64,000 bases of DNA from DAISVY01 sp036826635 (GTDB lineage Bacteria > Zixibacteria > MSB-5A5 > GN15 > FEB-12), in NCBI GenBank assembly GCA_036826635.1, contig DAISVY010000008.1, positions 62,001 through 126,000 on the forward strand, read 5' to 3'. The notes under the pieces were generated by a model, which saw only the letters and a program-made list of their open reading frames with translations, did not search any database and was not told the DNA's origin. Below are positions 42,994 to 53,864 of this stretch, in pieces. The position numbers were made by a program, and so were the translations under genes. How positions within the stretch are numbered: position 1 is the first letter of the stretch; the number at the start of each line of letters is the position of its first letter.

Positions 42994-43857
42994 TTATTGG
43001 TCATAAGTATAAAATCCGCGTCCCGCTTTCCGACCGAGATACCCGGCCTGCACCATCTTGCGCAGGAGAGGACAGGGACGATATTTCGGATCGCCCAAAC
43101 CCTCGTGCATTACTTCCAAAATAGCCAGGCAAACATCGAGACCGATAAAATCGGCCAGGAAGAGCGGCCCCATGGGGTGCCCCATCCCGAGTTTCATAAC
43201 CTCGTCAATCGCCTCCACCGTGCCCACGCCTTCCATGCGGGCGAAAATCGCCTCGTTAATCATAGGCATAAGGATGCGATTAGCGATAAACCCGGGATAG
43301 TCGTTCACTTCCACCGGTGTCTTGCCAAGCTTCACGGACAACTCTTTTATGAGAGTAAAGGTGTCATCCGATGTGGCCATGCCCCGGATAAGTTCGATCA
43401 ATCTCATCATCGGAACCGGATTCATGAAATGCATTCCAATGAATTTGTCCGGGTGATTCGTAGCGGCCGCCAGACGTGTAATAGGTAACGATGAAGTGTT
43501 CGAAGCCAGGATCACGTCGCCCGTACAGACATCGCCAAGCTTTCGGAACAAGTCCAGCTTGACGTCCAGATCTTCGGTCACGGCTTCGATGACCAGTTGC
43601 GAGCCGGCTACGGCCTTTACGTCGATGGCGGCGGTTATTCGCCCCAGCGCGGCCTGTTTGTCGGCATCGGTAATCTTCTCTTTTTTGATCATACGGTCGA
43701 GCGACTTACCTATCACGGCCAGCGCTCGATCCAGAAAAGACTGTTCCATATCAACCAGGGTCACATCGTACCCGGTCTGGGCAAATACCTGGGCAATACC
43801 GTTGCCCATGGTGCCACAGCCTATCACCGAAATATTCTTGATGTCGTCAATTTTCAT
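42994..43857 (-). CDS. 3-hydroxybutyryl-CoA dehydrogenase
   Basis: NAD-dependent 3-hydroxyacyl-CoA dehydrogenase of 287 residues. It has the Rossmann motif VIGCGTMGNGIAQVFAQ, the FIGMHFMNPVPMMRLIE active-site region with His, GKTPVEVNDYPGFIANRI and the GRGFYTYD C-terminus. This is the short single-domain Hbd type, not the fused FadB type. It lies 11 bases before the acyl-CoA dehydrogenase gene. Confidence 0.95.
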   Translation of the reverse strand: MKIDDIKNISVIGCGTMGNGIAQVFAQTGYDVTLVDMEQSFLDRALAVIGKSLDRMIKKEKITDADKQAALGRITAAIDVKAVAGSQLVIEAVTEDLDVKLDLFRKLGDVCTGDVILASNTSSLPITRLAAATNHPDKFIGMHFMNPVPMMRLIELIRGMATSDDTFTLIKELSVKLGKTPVEVNDYPGFIANRILMPMINEAIFARMEGVGTVEAIDEVMKLGMGHPMGPLFLADFIGLDVCLAILEVMHEGLGDPKYRPCPLLRKMVQAGYLGRKAGRGFYTYDQ

Positions 43858-43881
43858 TTCATTGTCTCCTGCCCTGATTGC

Positions 43882-45072
43882 TCACACCATCTCGATAGCC
43901 ATGGCCACGGCGTTAGCACCCCCCAGACAAAGAGTGGCCAACCCATTTTTCAGGTCGCGGTCCTTAAGGGCATAAATAAGAGTGGTCAAAACCCGAGCAC
44001 CGGAAGCCCCGATGGGATGTCCCAGAGCCACCGCCCCGCCGTGCACATTGACCCGGTCGAAATCCCAGCCCAAACCGCGGCCGTCGGCAATTGCCTGAGC
44101 CGAGAAGGCCTCGTTGGCTTCGATCAGACCCCAATGGTTGATGTCAACGTTCATTTTTTTCATCAACTTCTGAACCGCGTAAATCGGGGTAAAGAAAACG
44201 TCCATAGGTTCGGCGCCAGAGGCGGCATAGTCAACTACTTTCGCCAGCGGTTTGAGACCTTTCTCTCTGACGTATTCCCCGGAAGCGAGCACGAGAGCAG
44301 AGGTGCCGTCGTTTAGTCCGGGAGAGTTACCGGCCGTCACGGTACCGTCCTTTTCAAAGGCCGGTCGCAACCGGGCCAGTTTTTCCAGGGAAATGTCTGG
44401 ACGAGGGTTTTCGTCAGCCTTGAACACGATGGGGTCACCCTTGCGCTGCGGAATTATGACCGGGAAAATCTCGGCGTCGAATTTCCCCGCCCCCATCGCG
44501 GCAACCGCCTTGCGATGCGAATTGTACGCATACTCGTCCTGCTCTTCGCGGGTTATGCCGACTTTTCTGCACGTATACTCGGCGGCACTGCCCATGTGAA
44601 CGTCGTTGAAACTGTCCCACAGACCGTCGGAGATCATGATGTCATCAAGTTTGCTGTGTCCGAACTTGGTGCCGGTTTTGGCCCCCCGGATAATATACGG
44701 TGTCTGCGACATCGACTCCATGCCTCCGACCACGAAAAGGTTGCCGTCGCCGGCCCGAATGGCCTGGGTGGCCAGCATCACGGCTTTAAGGCCTGACCCG
44801 CACACTTTGTTTATCGTCATACAGGGAACATCCGCCGGGATACCACCGTGGATGGCCGCCTGACGGGCCGGTGCCTGACCACATCCCCCCTGCACAACCT
44901 GCCCCATAATGACTTCATCGATGTCCGCCGGGTCGATTTTGGCCCGTTTAACGGCCTCTTTGATAGCCTGTGCTCCCAGTTGTGTTGCAGACATGGTCCC
45001 CAACCCGCCGTGAAGCACTCCAATGGCGCTTCGGCAAGCTGAGATGATATACGCTTCTTTCCCATCAGCCAT
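43882..45072 (-). CDS. Acetyl-CoA C-acetyltransferase (thiolase)
   Basis: Thiolase of 396 residues with nucleophile Cys in INKVCGSGLKAVML, IEANEAFSAQAI (His/Asn region), NVHGGAVALGHPIGASG, and the second catalytic Cys in LATLCLGGANAVAM. Normal length. First gene of the three-gene C4 acyl-CoA module. The gap upstream (45073-45300) has no gene. Confidence 0.95.
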   Translation of the reverse strand: MADGKEAYIISACRSAIGVLHGGLGTMSATQLGAQAIKEAVKRAKIDPADIDEVIMGQVVQGGCGQAPARQAAIHGGIPADVPCMTINKVCGSGLKAVMLATQAIRAGDGNLFVVGGMESMSQTPYIIRGAKTGTKFGHSKLDDIMISDGLWDSFNDVHMGSAAEYTCRKVGITREEQDEYAYNSHRKAVAAMGAGKFDAEIFPVIIPQRKGDPIVFKADENPRPDISLEKLARLRPAFEKDGTVTAGNSPGLNDGTSALVLASGEYVREKGLKPLAKVVDYAASGAEPMDVFFTPIYAVQKLMKKMNVDINHWGLIEANEAFSAQAIADGRGLGWDFDRVNVHGGAVALGHPIGASGARVLTTLIYALKDRDLKNGLATLCLGGANAVAMAIEMV

Positions 45073-45300
45073 AAAGTAAAGCCTCCACTTGGATGATATG
45101 ATTAAGTAGATGTGTGATGGAGCCTATATAACGAAATCGCCCGACCGGCGCAAGTAAGCCGACAACAAATTATCGATCCGGGGCCGCCCCTCTTGTCGGC
45201 CCTCCCCCTGAAACACCCGAGCTCAGAAAGGCTAAAGCCGGGTTCGAATGCGACCGATCTTAAACCGTGGTGTCCGTCAAAACCCTGAAAAGGAGAGACT

Positions 45301-45912
45301 ATGAAAAAACTATGGTGGCTGATTGCAATCCTGCTCACCTTCACCGTCGCCGCCTCGGCCCAGACGCCGGTGCCGTTCACGCTGTATGCCAGCGGGGCGT
45401 TCTCACTACCGAATTCGCCCGACGGTTTCAAGGACAATTTCAAAACAGGTTATCACGGCTCACTTGGTCTCGGCATTAAAATGATGCCCAACTTCCAGAT
45501 AATCGGAAAGGCAGAGCTCCATTCATTCAAGTTCGATTTCGACAATTCGGAGCTTTTTGCCGGGATGGACGGATATTCGGGCGGCACTAACAACATGTGG
45601 ATGTTTGGAGCCGACGGCCGCTTCTCGTTCAATCTGCCGGCAGCCCCCATCAGCCCGTTTGTTCTGGCCGGTGCGGGAGTCGCCAGCATAAAACAGACGG
45701 AGTTCGACGGACCGGCCAGCCTGGCCCTGAGCGCGCTGAACTCGTACCTTGACGAAACTCAAACCAAGTTCTACTGGAACGTAGGCGGTGGCTTTGACTT
45801 GAAGAGCGGGCCGCTTTTCAGTCTTTTCGTTCAGGCTCGCTATGTCAGTATTGCAACCGAAGGTGAAGCTTCAAGTTTTGTCCCTATCTCCCTGGGGATC
45901 AGACTCTTCTAA
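45301..45912 (+). CDS. Outer-membrane beta-barrel-like exported protein (paralog 1)
   Basis: Exported protein of 203 residues with a signal peptide (about 1-20, ASAQ). Alternating hydrophobic strands rich in Gly and aromatics end in a terminal Phe (SLGIRLF), as in small 8-stranded outer-membrane barrels. AAGGAGAG precedes the ATG. The next gene encodes a related protein. Function is unknown. Confidence 0.72.
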   Translation: MKKLWWLIAILLTFTVAASAQTPVPFTLYASGAFSLPNSPDGFKDNFKTGYHGSLGLGIKMMPNFQIIGKAELHSFKFDFDNSELFAGMDGYSGGTNNMWMFGADGRFSFNLPAAPISPFVLAGAGVASIKQTEFDGPASLALSALNSYLDETQTKFYWNVGGGFDLKSGPLFSLFVQARYVSIATEGEASSFVPISLGIRLF

Positions 45913-45939
45913 TAAGAACCGGTCATCTGACACGATATC

Positions 45940-45968
45940 AAGCCGGGATTTCCGATCCCGGCTTTTCT
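45940..45968 (+). terminator. Rho-independent terminator after paralog 1
   Basis: A 10-bp stem (AAGCCGGGAT with ATCCCGGCTT, 5-base loop) followed by TTCTTC on the plus strand, 28 bases after the stop. Confidence 0.8.
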
Positions 45969-46039
45969 TCTATCCGGGCTTTCCTTTCTCACCGATATTG
46001 CCTATTTTGGGACCCGGATAAGAGTCGCGGAACAGGAGT

Positions 46040-46603
46040 ATGACAGTGCGTCTGTCGCACGCGGTGCTGCTGACCCTGCTGGTGACGGCGACGTCATTGC
46101 ATGCCGGGGCTGGTCGGCCGATTCAGATATACGCAGCGGGGGAATTGGCTCAACCGGTCGGCGACCTGCATGATCGGGTCGATGGCAGTCCGGGAGGCTC
46201 GCTGGGGTTAGGGTATGCTCCCGGGTTTATCTCAACCGGTGAAATTGAGTTTGTACTGCGCGGGGGCTACGAGAGATTCAACACAAACCGTAATTACGGT
46301 CCCGACTTTCGTTTCATCACCATCGGGCTTGACTTCAAACTTAATCTCACCGCTGCTTCGACCAGCAATTACTACCTTCTATTGGGAGCCGGGTATAGCC
46401 ATACCGGCCAGTGTAGTTTTGATGTCCCCGGCTACACCTTCAAAAGTCACACCGAACATAACCCCTACCTCTCGGCCGGAGTGGGCGTGGAATATCGGCG
46501 CAATCCGGTCAGCCCGTTCGTTCAGATTCGTTTCACGGATGTGTCCGGCAAACAAATAGGCGATTACCAATTCTTCAAGTTCGCACTTGGCCTGAAGCTC
46601 TGA
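46040..46603 (+). CDS. Outer-membrane beta-barrel-like exported protein (paralog 2)
   Basis: Exported protein of 187 residues with a signal peptide (about 1-23) and a barrel-like pattern ending in Leu after FFKFALGLKL. It shares with paralog 1 a YA-[SA]-G N-terminal strand, a GSLGLG element about 30 residues later, and a [PS]-ISPF/NPVSPF-[VF]-Q strand near the end. CAGGAG is very close to ATG 46040, so GTG 46046 may be the real start. Function is unknown. Confidence 0.7.
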   Translation: MTVRLSHAVLLTLLVTATSLHAGAGRPIQIYAAGELAQPVGDLHDRVDGSPGGSLGLGYAPGFISTGEIEFVLRGGYERFNTNRNYGPDFRFITIGLDFKLNLTAASTSNYYLLLGAGYSHTGQCSFDVPGYTFKSHTEHNPYLSAGVGVEYRRNPVSPFVQIRFTDVSGKQIGDYQFFKFALGLKL

Positions 46604-46718
46604 CCTGTTCGGTCATAACCGAAACATACGGCGACAACCCTTCGTCCATACGCTTTGAGCTTGCTCCATCCTGCGGTTAATCGTATCCTCCAGCCGGAAC
46701 GCAGAAGGACACAGCCGC

Positions 46719-47663
46719 TTGTCAAAAATCGTCAGACCTGTAATCGTTGTAAGTAAATGCCTGACCGGGGCAAAGTGTCGCTATGACGGTGTTTCCCGTG
46801 ACAATTCGTTCGTACGAGGCCTCAGGGATTACGCCCGCCTGACAGCGGTTTGTCCCGAGATGGAAATCGGCCTCGGTTGTCCTCGCGACCGCATCATTGT
46901 TGTCCCGACCAGGTCCGACACAACCCTGCACCAGCCCGCTACCGGCCGTAACCTTACGCGCCAGATGACCGCTTTCTCTCGTCGCTACCTGAACGCGCTG
47001 GGCGAGGTAGACGGCTTTCTCCTCAAAAGCAAGTCTCCCTCGTGCGGTTTGAGAGATTGCAAATGGTTCGAGACCGCCGACGAAAACGCCCGTATCGTTG
47101 CTCGCGGTCCCGGCCTTTTCGCCAGGGAAGTTCTCAGGCAACACCCGGACCTTCCGCTGGAAGACGAACGCCGGACGCAACAACGCCGGATTCGTGAACA
47201 TTGGCTGACGGTTGTTTTTGCTCGGGCGGCTTTTCGAAGAATCAAAAAAAACCGGTCATACTCCGCCCTGAGAACGTTTCACGACAAGAACCGGGACCTC
47301 TTACGACTGTACAGTCGCAAACACGAACGCCTGCTTGACCAGCTAATCTCCGAACCTTCAGCCCCAACCGCAACAACACTCATAAACACCTATGAGCAAC
47401 TCTTCACGGCCGCCTTCAAAAAAAGGCCCCGGCGCGGTTCAGCCAGACCGATGCTGCTGGCGGCCCTGGCCCATTACTCCCCCAACTTGTGGAAAAAAGA
47501 CAAACGCGATTTTGAAAAGGCCCTTGAGTTGTATTCCGAAGGTCAGTGGGAACTTGGTGATATTATCAAAACCGTCCAGATCTGGGCGGTCCGCTACGAC
47601 AAGACATTCACTCGCCAACAGACGTTCTGGCAACCTTACCCCAGGCAGCTCCTTAACACCTGA
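46719..47663 (+). CDS. DUF523-DUF1722 fusion, RudS/TudS-type thiouridine desulfidase candidate
   Basis: The N-terminal DUF523 domain (about 8-155) has the cluster-ligand pattern SKCLTGAKCRYDG (Cys14, Cys20), CPEMEIGLGCPR (Cys45) and KSPSCG (Cys109). The DUF1722 domain (about 185-300) follows. DUF523 enzymes of the TudS group are [4Fe-4S] desulfidases. The two-domain RudS form has been reported to remove sulfur from 4-thiouridine in tRNA. That assignment here is by architecture only. Start TTG 46719 has AAGGA upstream but is not certain. Confidence 0.8.
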   Translation: MSKIVRPVIVVSKCLTGAKCRYDGVSRDNSFVRGLRDYARLTAVCPEMEIGLGCPRDRIIVVPTRSDTTLHQPATGRNLTRQMTAFSRRYLNALGEVDGFLLKSKSPSCGLRDCKWFETADENARIVARGPGLFAREVLRQHPDLPLEDERRTQQRRIREHWLTVVFARAAFRRIKKNRSYSALRTFHDKNRDLLRLYSRKHERLLDQLISEPSAPTATTLINTYEQLFTAAFKKRPRRGSARPMLLAALAHYSPNLWKKDKRDFEKALELYSEGQWELGDIIKTVQIWAVRYDKTFTRQQTFWQPYPRQLLNT

Positions 47664-47705
47664 AGCCATCCCTCGGCGTCTTCTCCCCCACCGATAAAAT
47701 CGCCC

Positions 47706-48506
47706 TCAACCCATTTTTCTTGCACAGACAATCATCTCACCGGGGTCTGTTGTCCCGAATGGCGTGCGATCATAGCCGCCCCAGATGTTCTCTATCGAGA
47801 AACCGACCCGCGCCAGAAGATGCTCCACTTCGTAACGGAACAAGTAACGTAGCGGAAAGGCCTGCACCAGGCGTTCCTCGGTTCCATCGGGGTATTTCAC
47901 GTAGTAGATCATCTCGCAGCTTATGATTTGCTCGGCCCGATCCACCCGTTCGTTGCGATAGCGCATAATCACCCGTCGGCCGTCCGGCATCGTGAACGGA
48001 GGTTCCTCGCCGAATTCATCGGTGCCGCTGTCGTCCATGAGAACAGGCGGGTGCGGATTGAAAAGATCAAGAATCAGGCGACTGTCGGCGTCCATGTGAC
48101 GATGAATCGAAGCCAGACAGGCGATCTGATCCGGCACCGTGACAAGAGCCTGAAACGACCGAAACGGCGTAATGATCAACCCGAATGTCCGGTCCAGATT
48201 AAACCCGCACATGCTCTGATGGACCAACTCAATCCGCTTTTGAGTTTCCTCGGGTTCGGAGAGCACTCTCGCCCGACAGATTTCAAGCATGTTCCGAGCG
48301 ATATCCAGACCGACAATTTCAAACCCCGCCCGGGCGACCGGCAAAAGCACCCGTCCCGTACCGCAACCCAATTCCAGAACCGGTCCGCCAAACTCGTTAG
48401 CCGATGCGATATAAAAATCAAGGTCGGCTCGTTCCTGAGCAAACGCAACGTGGTCGTAGAAGTCAGCGGCAAAATCGAAATCGGCGTAGCCTCCCGATGT
48501 ATTCAT
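47706..48506 (-). CDS. Class I SAM-dependent methyltransferase
   Basis: Methyltransferase of 266 residues with motif I VLELGCGTGRVLLPVARAG (about 45-63), followed by the acidic residue in VGLDIARNM. The C-terminal half is beta-rich (RVIMRYRNERVDRAEQII), as in small-molecule methyltransferases. Substrate cannot be told from sequence. It converges with the DUF523 gene and stands alone. Confidence 0.87.
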   Translation of the reverse strand: MNTSGGYADFDFAADFYDHVAFAQERADLDFYIASANEFGGPVLELGCGTGRVLLPVARAGFEIVGLDIARNMLEICRARVLSEPEETQKRIELVHQSMCGFNLDRTFGLIITPFRSFQALVTVPDQIACLASIHRHMDADSRLILDLFNPHPPVLMDDSGTDEFGEEPPFTMPDGRRVIMRYRNERVDRAEQIISCEMIYYVKYPDGTEERLVQAFPLRYLFRYEVEHLLARVGFSIENIWGGYDRTPFGTTDPGEMIVCARKMG

Positions 48507-48740
48507 AAATCCGTTCTCACTCCTGCTTCTTAACTAACAACAATACCCGACAGCCGGCGGCTGGCATATTTATTATGATCTATCTGTCTGGGACAACCCC
48601 GTCACCTTACGACCGAGAGATGGTACAGTATACGCACCGTCCCGCGCCGTGACAAGCAGTAACCCCGATCTCCCCGGTTGGTAAAACTAACAAAAACGAC
48701 AGGTTAATCGTCCCCTCCCTACCGCCGATATAACTGGAAT

Positions 48741-49313
48741 ATGAGACGAATATCGCTTTACCTGTCGCTTCTGCTCGGCCTGACCCTGAGTAGCGCCACG
48801 GCGCAAACGGAGACAGACTTAGACAGCAACGTCGCGTTCTATGAAGGGGAATCGTTCAATTACGTCATCTATCCGCCGGACGGATTCAGGATGGTTACCG
48901 ACGAGGCTGCGTACGACGGTTATTCTTTCGCCTTTGTTCCGGAACCGTCGACTTACGACAGCTCGGATATAATGATCGGAGTGAACATCTTCAAAATTCG
49001 CGGGCTCGATTTCAATGACATGGTAAAACAGGACACGGCCAGTATCAGAGAGCATTACGGCGCGAACATGCTGATCCGTCCGGTCGATTCGGTCTTCAGT
49101 GGAAGTGGTGATATTCTGCCGACTTTCTATATCGACAACCGCGAGATATTTATCCCTAACGTGATGATCTCATATTACAACGGGAAAACCGAAGTGCTGA
49201 TATTCGAACTGGTCATCTCCGAGGGAACGACCCGTTTCAAAGCCGAAGATCTCTTCATCGCTTGCCTGAAAGAATTCAAAGCCATGCCGGTGGGTGAGCT
49301 GGGATACGAATAA
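48741..49313 (+). CDS. Exported protein of unknown function
   Basis: I do not recognise this 190-residue protein. It has a signal peptide (about 1-21, ending SATAQT), then a mixed alpha/beta sequence with many Asp, Glu and Tyr and no cysteine. There is no lipobox and no barrel-like ending. It lies alone between a methyltransferase gene and clpB, with a shared terminator on its 3' side. The 234-base gap before it shows no gene. Confidence 0.7.
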   Translation: MRRISLYLSLLLGLTLSSATAQTETDLDSNVAFYEGESFNYVIYPPDGFRMVTDEAAYDGYSFAFVPEPSTYDSSDIMIGVNIFKIRGLDFNDMVKQDTASIREHYGANMLIRPVDSVFSGSGDILPTFYIDNREIFIPNVMISYYNGKTEVLIFELVISEGTTRFKAEDLFIACLKEFKAMPVGELGYE

Positions 49314-49340
49314 AAACTTCTCTTATTCCTTTTCGAACAA

Positions 49341-49386
49341 AGAAACCGGCCGGGACATTAAGTCGCGACCGGTTTCTTATTTATCG
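49341..49386. terminator. Bidirectional terminator between the unknown exported gene and clpB
   Basis: A 16-bp stem with two mismatches (49341-49356 with 49362-49377, loop ATTAA) and T-rich flanks on both strands (TTATTTATC on plus, CTTTGTTCG on minus). It serves both convergent genes. Confidence 0.85.
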
Positions 49387-49393
49387 CAGGTTC

Positions 49394-52021
<2,628 letters not shown>

Positions 52022-52060
52022 ATATCACCACTCGCTTTCTTCATATATTACGACCGCCGG

Positions 52061-53053
52061 TTATACCTCCCATTCCTCCAGCAGTCGGCGCTGCTTGTCG
52101 GTCAGCGTTTTGGGAATAGAGACTTTGATCTCGACATACAGATCCCCCTGCGTACCGCCCACCGCCAGACCCATGCCCTTGAGTCGCATCGTTGCGCCCG
52201 GCTGGGTACCCGGCGGAACGGTCAAAGCTACGGTTTTCGTCAGGGTCTTCACATTCTTCTTGCAGCCCTTAATGGCTTCGACAAACGAAATTTCCAGCGA
52301 ACTGAAGATATCGTTGCCCTTGCGTTCGAATTGCTGATCCGGCATAACTCTCACCGTTATGATTAAATCACCGTTTTCACCACCGAAAGGCCCGGGCTGT
52401 CCCTGGCCGCGCAGACGGATCTTGCCGCCGTCATCTATTCCCGCCGGGATTTTCACCCGCAGCTTCTTGCCGCCATCGGGACCGCTGACCGCCATGATAC
52501 GTTCCGTCCCGGAGATCATCTCCTGAAACGAGATAGTGATCGAACTCGCGATATCGGTCCCTCGCTGCGCTTTTCTGCGACCGCGCGTGAATGTCTCCGG
52601 CCCCATGCGACTCCCGCTCGCTCCGCCGGCGCTATGCGCCCCACCGAAAAACGAAGACAGGATATCCTCCAGGCCGTTCATTCCGGTGTTGCCGCGTCCG
52701 CCGAAATGGACCTTGAAACCCTGCGCCCCACTGTCCGTGAAATCCGAGAAATCGAAACCATGGGCGCCGAAACCTCCCTGAGCGGCTCGTCCGAACTGCG
52801 AGAAATTGGCCCCGCCCGTCGGACCGCCGGCGAAAGCACCGTACTTGCGCAGCATATCATATTCCTGACGTTTCTGCTTGTCGGAAAGAGTGCTGTAAGC
52901 CTCGGAGATCTCTTTGAATTTCGCCTCGGCCGCCTTGTCGCCCTTGTTGTGATCGGGATGATGCTTCTTGGCCAGCTTGCGGTATGCACGCTTGATCTCG
53001 TCGATCTCGGCGTTTTCGGGAACACCCAATATTTTGTAATAATCAGCGGCCAT
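52061..53053 (-). CDS. J-domain co-chaperone of the CbpA/DnaJ type II class
   Basis: Hsp40 of 330 residues. The J domain (about 4-70) has HPD in KKHHPDHNKGD. A Gly/Phe-rich region (about 75-140) and two C-terminal substrate-binding domains follow. The four CxxCxGxG zinc repeats of DnaJ are missing, so this is a CbpA-type protein. It lies between hsp20 and clpB, forming a stress cluster without dnaK or grpE. Confidence 0.94.
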   Translation of the reverse strand: MAADYYKILGVPENAEIDEIKRAYRKLAKKHHPDHNKGDKAAEAKFKEISEAYSTLSDKQKRQEYDMLRKYGAFAGGPTGGANFSQFGRAAQGGFGAHGFDFSDFTDSGAQGFKVHFGGRGNTGMNGLEDILSSFFGGAHSAGGASGSRMGPETFTRGRRKAQRGTDIASSITISFQEMISGTERIMAVSGPDGGKKLRVKIPAGIDDGGKIRLRGQGQPGPFGGENGDLIITVRVMPDQQFERKGNDIFSSLEISFVEAIKGCKKNVKTLTKTVALTVPPGTQPGATMRLKGMGLAVGGTQGDLYVEIKVSIPKTLTDKQRRLLEEWEV

Positions 53054-53127
53054 GGTTTATTCAATCCTCGTCTTTCAAAGCATATCATCAACTCTCACAA
53101 CTTAGTCACATTAAACTCTTTTTACAA

Positions 53128-53164
53128 GAAAGGCCGACCGCAAGTGGCCGACCTTTCCTCTTGT
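53128..53164 (-). terminator. Hairpin after hsp20
   Basis: Minus-strand RNA forms a 12-bp stem with two G-U pairs (53157-53146 with 53139-53128, 6-base loop), followed by TTGT. The U-run is short, so it may be a partial terminator between hsp20 and dnaJ. Confidence 0.55.
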
Positions 53165-53195
53165 CAGAGCAATGTAGAATGGCACAGAATGTCAC

Positions 53196-53633
53196 TTACG
53201 CAACCTTCACCTCGATCTGTTTCGGCTTGACTTCCTCAAGCTTCGGCATCGTCACTTCCAGCATGCCGTTCTTGTAGTCAGCCGAAATCTTCTCGTGGTT
53301 GACCGTCTCGGGCAAAGTGAACGAGCGGCAGAAAGCCCCGCTTGAAATCTCACTGCGCACATAGTCGTCTTCCTTGACCTCGCGCTTCAATTCACGGGTA
53401 CCGGAAACGGTCAGGGTACCGTCGTCCATCGTTACCTTGATGTCCTTCTTTTCCATGCCGGGCAGTTCGAAAGTCAGGCGAACATCATCCTTGGTTTCGT
53501 GGATGTTCACCCTCGGGACAAACTCACTGTCGTCTTCGGCAGACCGCCGCGGGAAACGTAAGAAATCATCAAAGAACTGGTCAAAGTCTCTGGCCCACAG
53601 GCTGCGGTTGGGGCGAATCATCATCTTGGTCAT
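53196..53633 (-). CDS. Small heat-shock protein Hsp20
   Basis: Alpha-crystallin-type holdase of 145 residues. The core (about 43-130) has VNIHETKDDVRLTFELPGM, LTVSGTRELK and GMLEVTMPK. The C-terminal KQIEVKVA carries the I-x-[IV]-like anchor. AAGGAGG precedes ATG 53633. Promoter candidates in the 231-base gap upstream are listed separately. Confidence 0.95.
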   Translation of the reverse strand: MTKMMIRPNRSLWARDFDQFFDDFLRFPRRSAEDDSEFVPRVNIHETKDDVRLTFELPGMEKKDIKVTMDDGTLTVSGTRELKREVKEDDYVRSEISSGAFCRSFTLPETVNHEKISADYKNGMLEVTMPKLEEVKPKQIEVKVA

Positions 53634-53684
53634 TTTACTTACCTCCTTATTTTCCTTCTTTTTCTGTCGTTCGACCCCAGGTAA

Positions 53685-53700
53685 GACAAGTGTCGTGCCA
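53685..53700 (-). promoter_or_regulatory. Possible sigma-54-like element before hsp20
   Basis: The minus strand reads TGGCACGACACTTGTC: a perfect -24 half (TGGCACG), but TTGT instead of the required TTGC at -12. The start would be near 53675, 42 bases before the gene. The missing C makes it doubtful. Confidence 0.3.
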
Positions 53701-53809
53701 AAACATTTAAGTCGTTATTTTTCAATAAGTTAATAAAAAGGCCGCCAAGCGCACCAAAAGCCACACCGCCATTACGGCAGGCCAATGGCACATTTTGGCA
53801 GACACGACA

Positions 53810-53841
53810 CGCCGATATGACAGCAGTCTGCCATATCGGCG
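53810..53841 (-). repeat. 14-bp hairpin downstream of the HEAT gene, arms containing GCCGATAT
   Basis: Arms 53810-53823 and 53828-53841 pair over 14 positions with one A-C mismatch on the plus strand, which becomes a G-U pair in minus-strand RNA. It lies 24 bases after the 53865 stop. No U-run follows. The upstream arm on the minus strand also matches the local sigma-28 -10, with TTCAC 14 bases further upstream. Confidence 0.65.
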
Positions 53842-53864
53842 GTAAATCCAGCCTGTGAACTAAA

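Noticed and set aside
53786..53801. Plus-strand TGGCACATTTTGGCAG as a sigma-54 promoter
   Set aside because: GG and GC are one base too close and no plus-strand gene follows.
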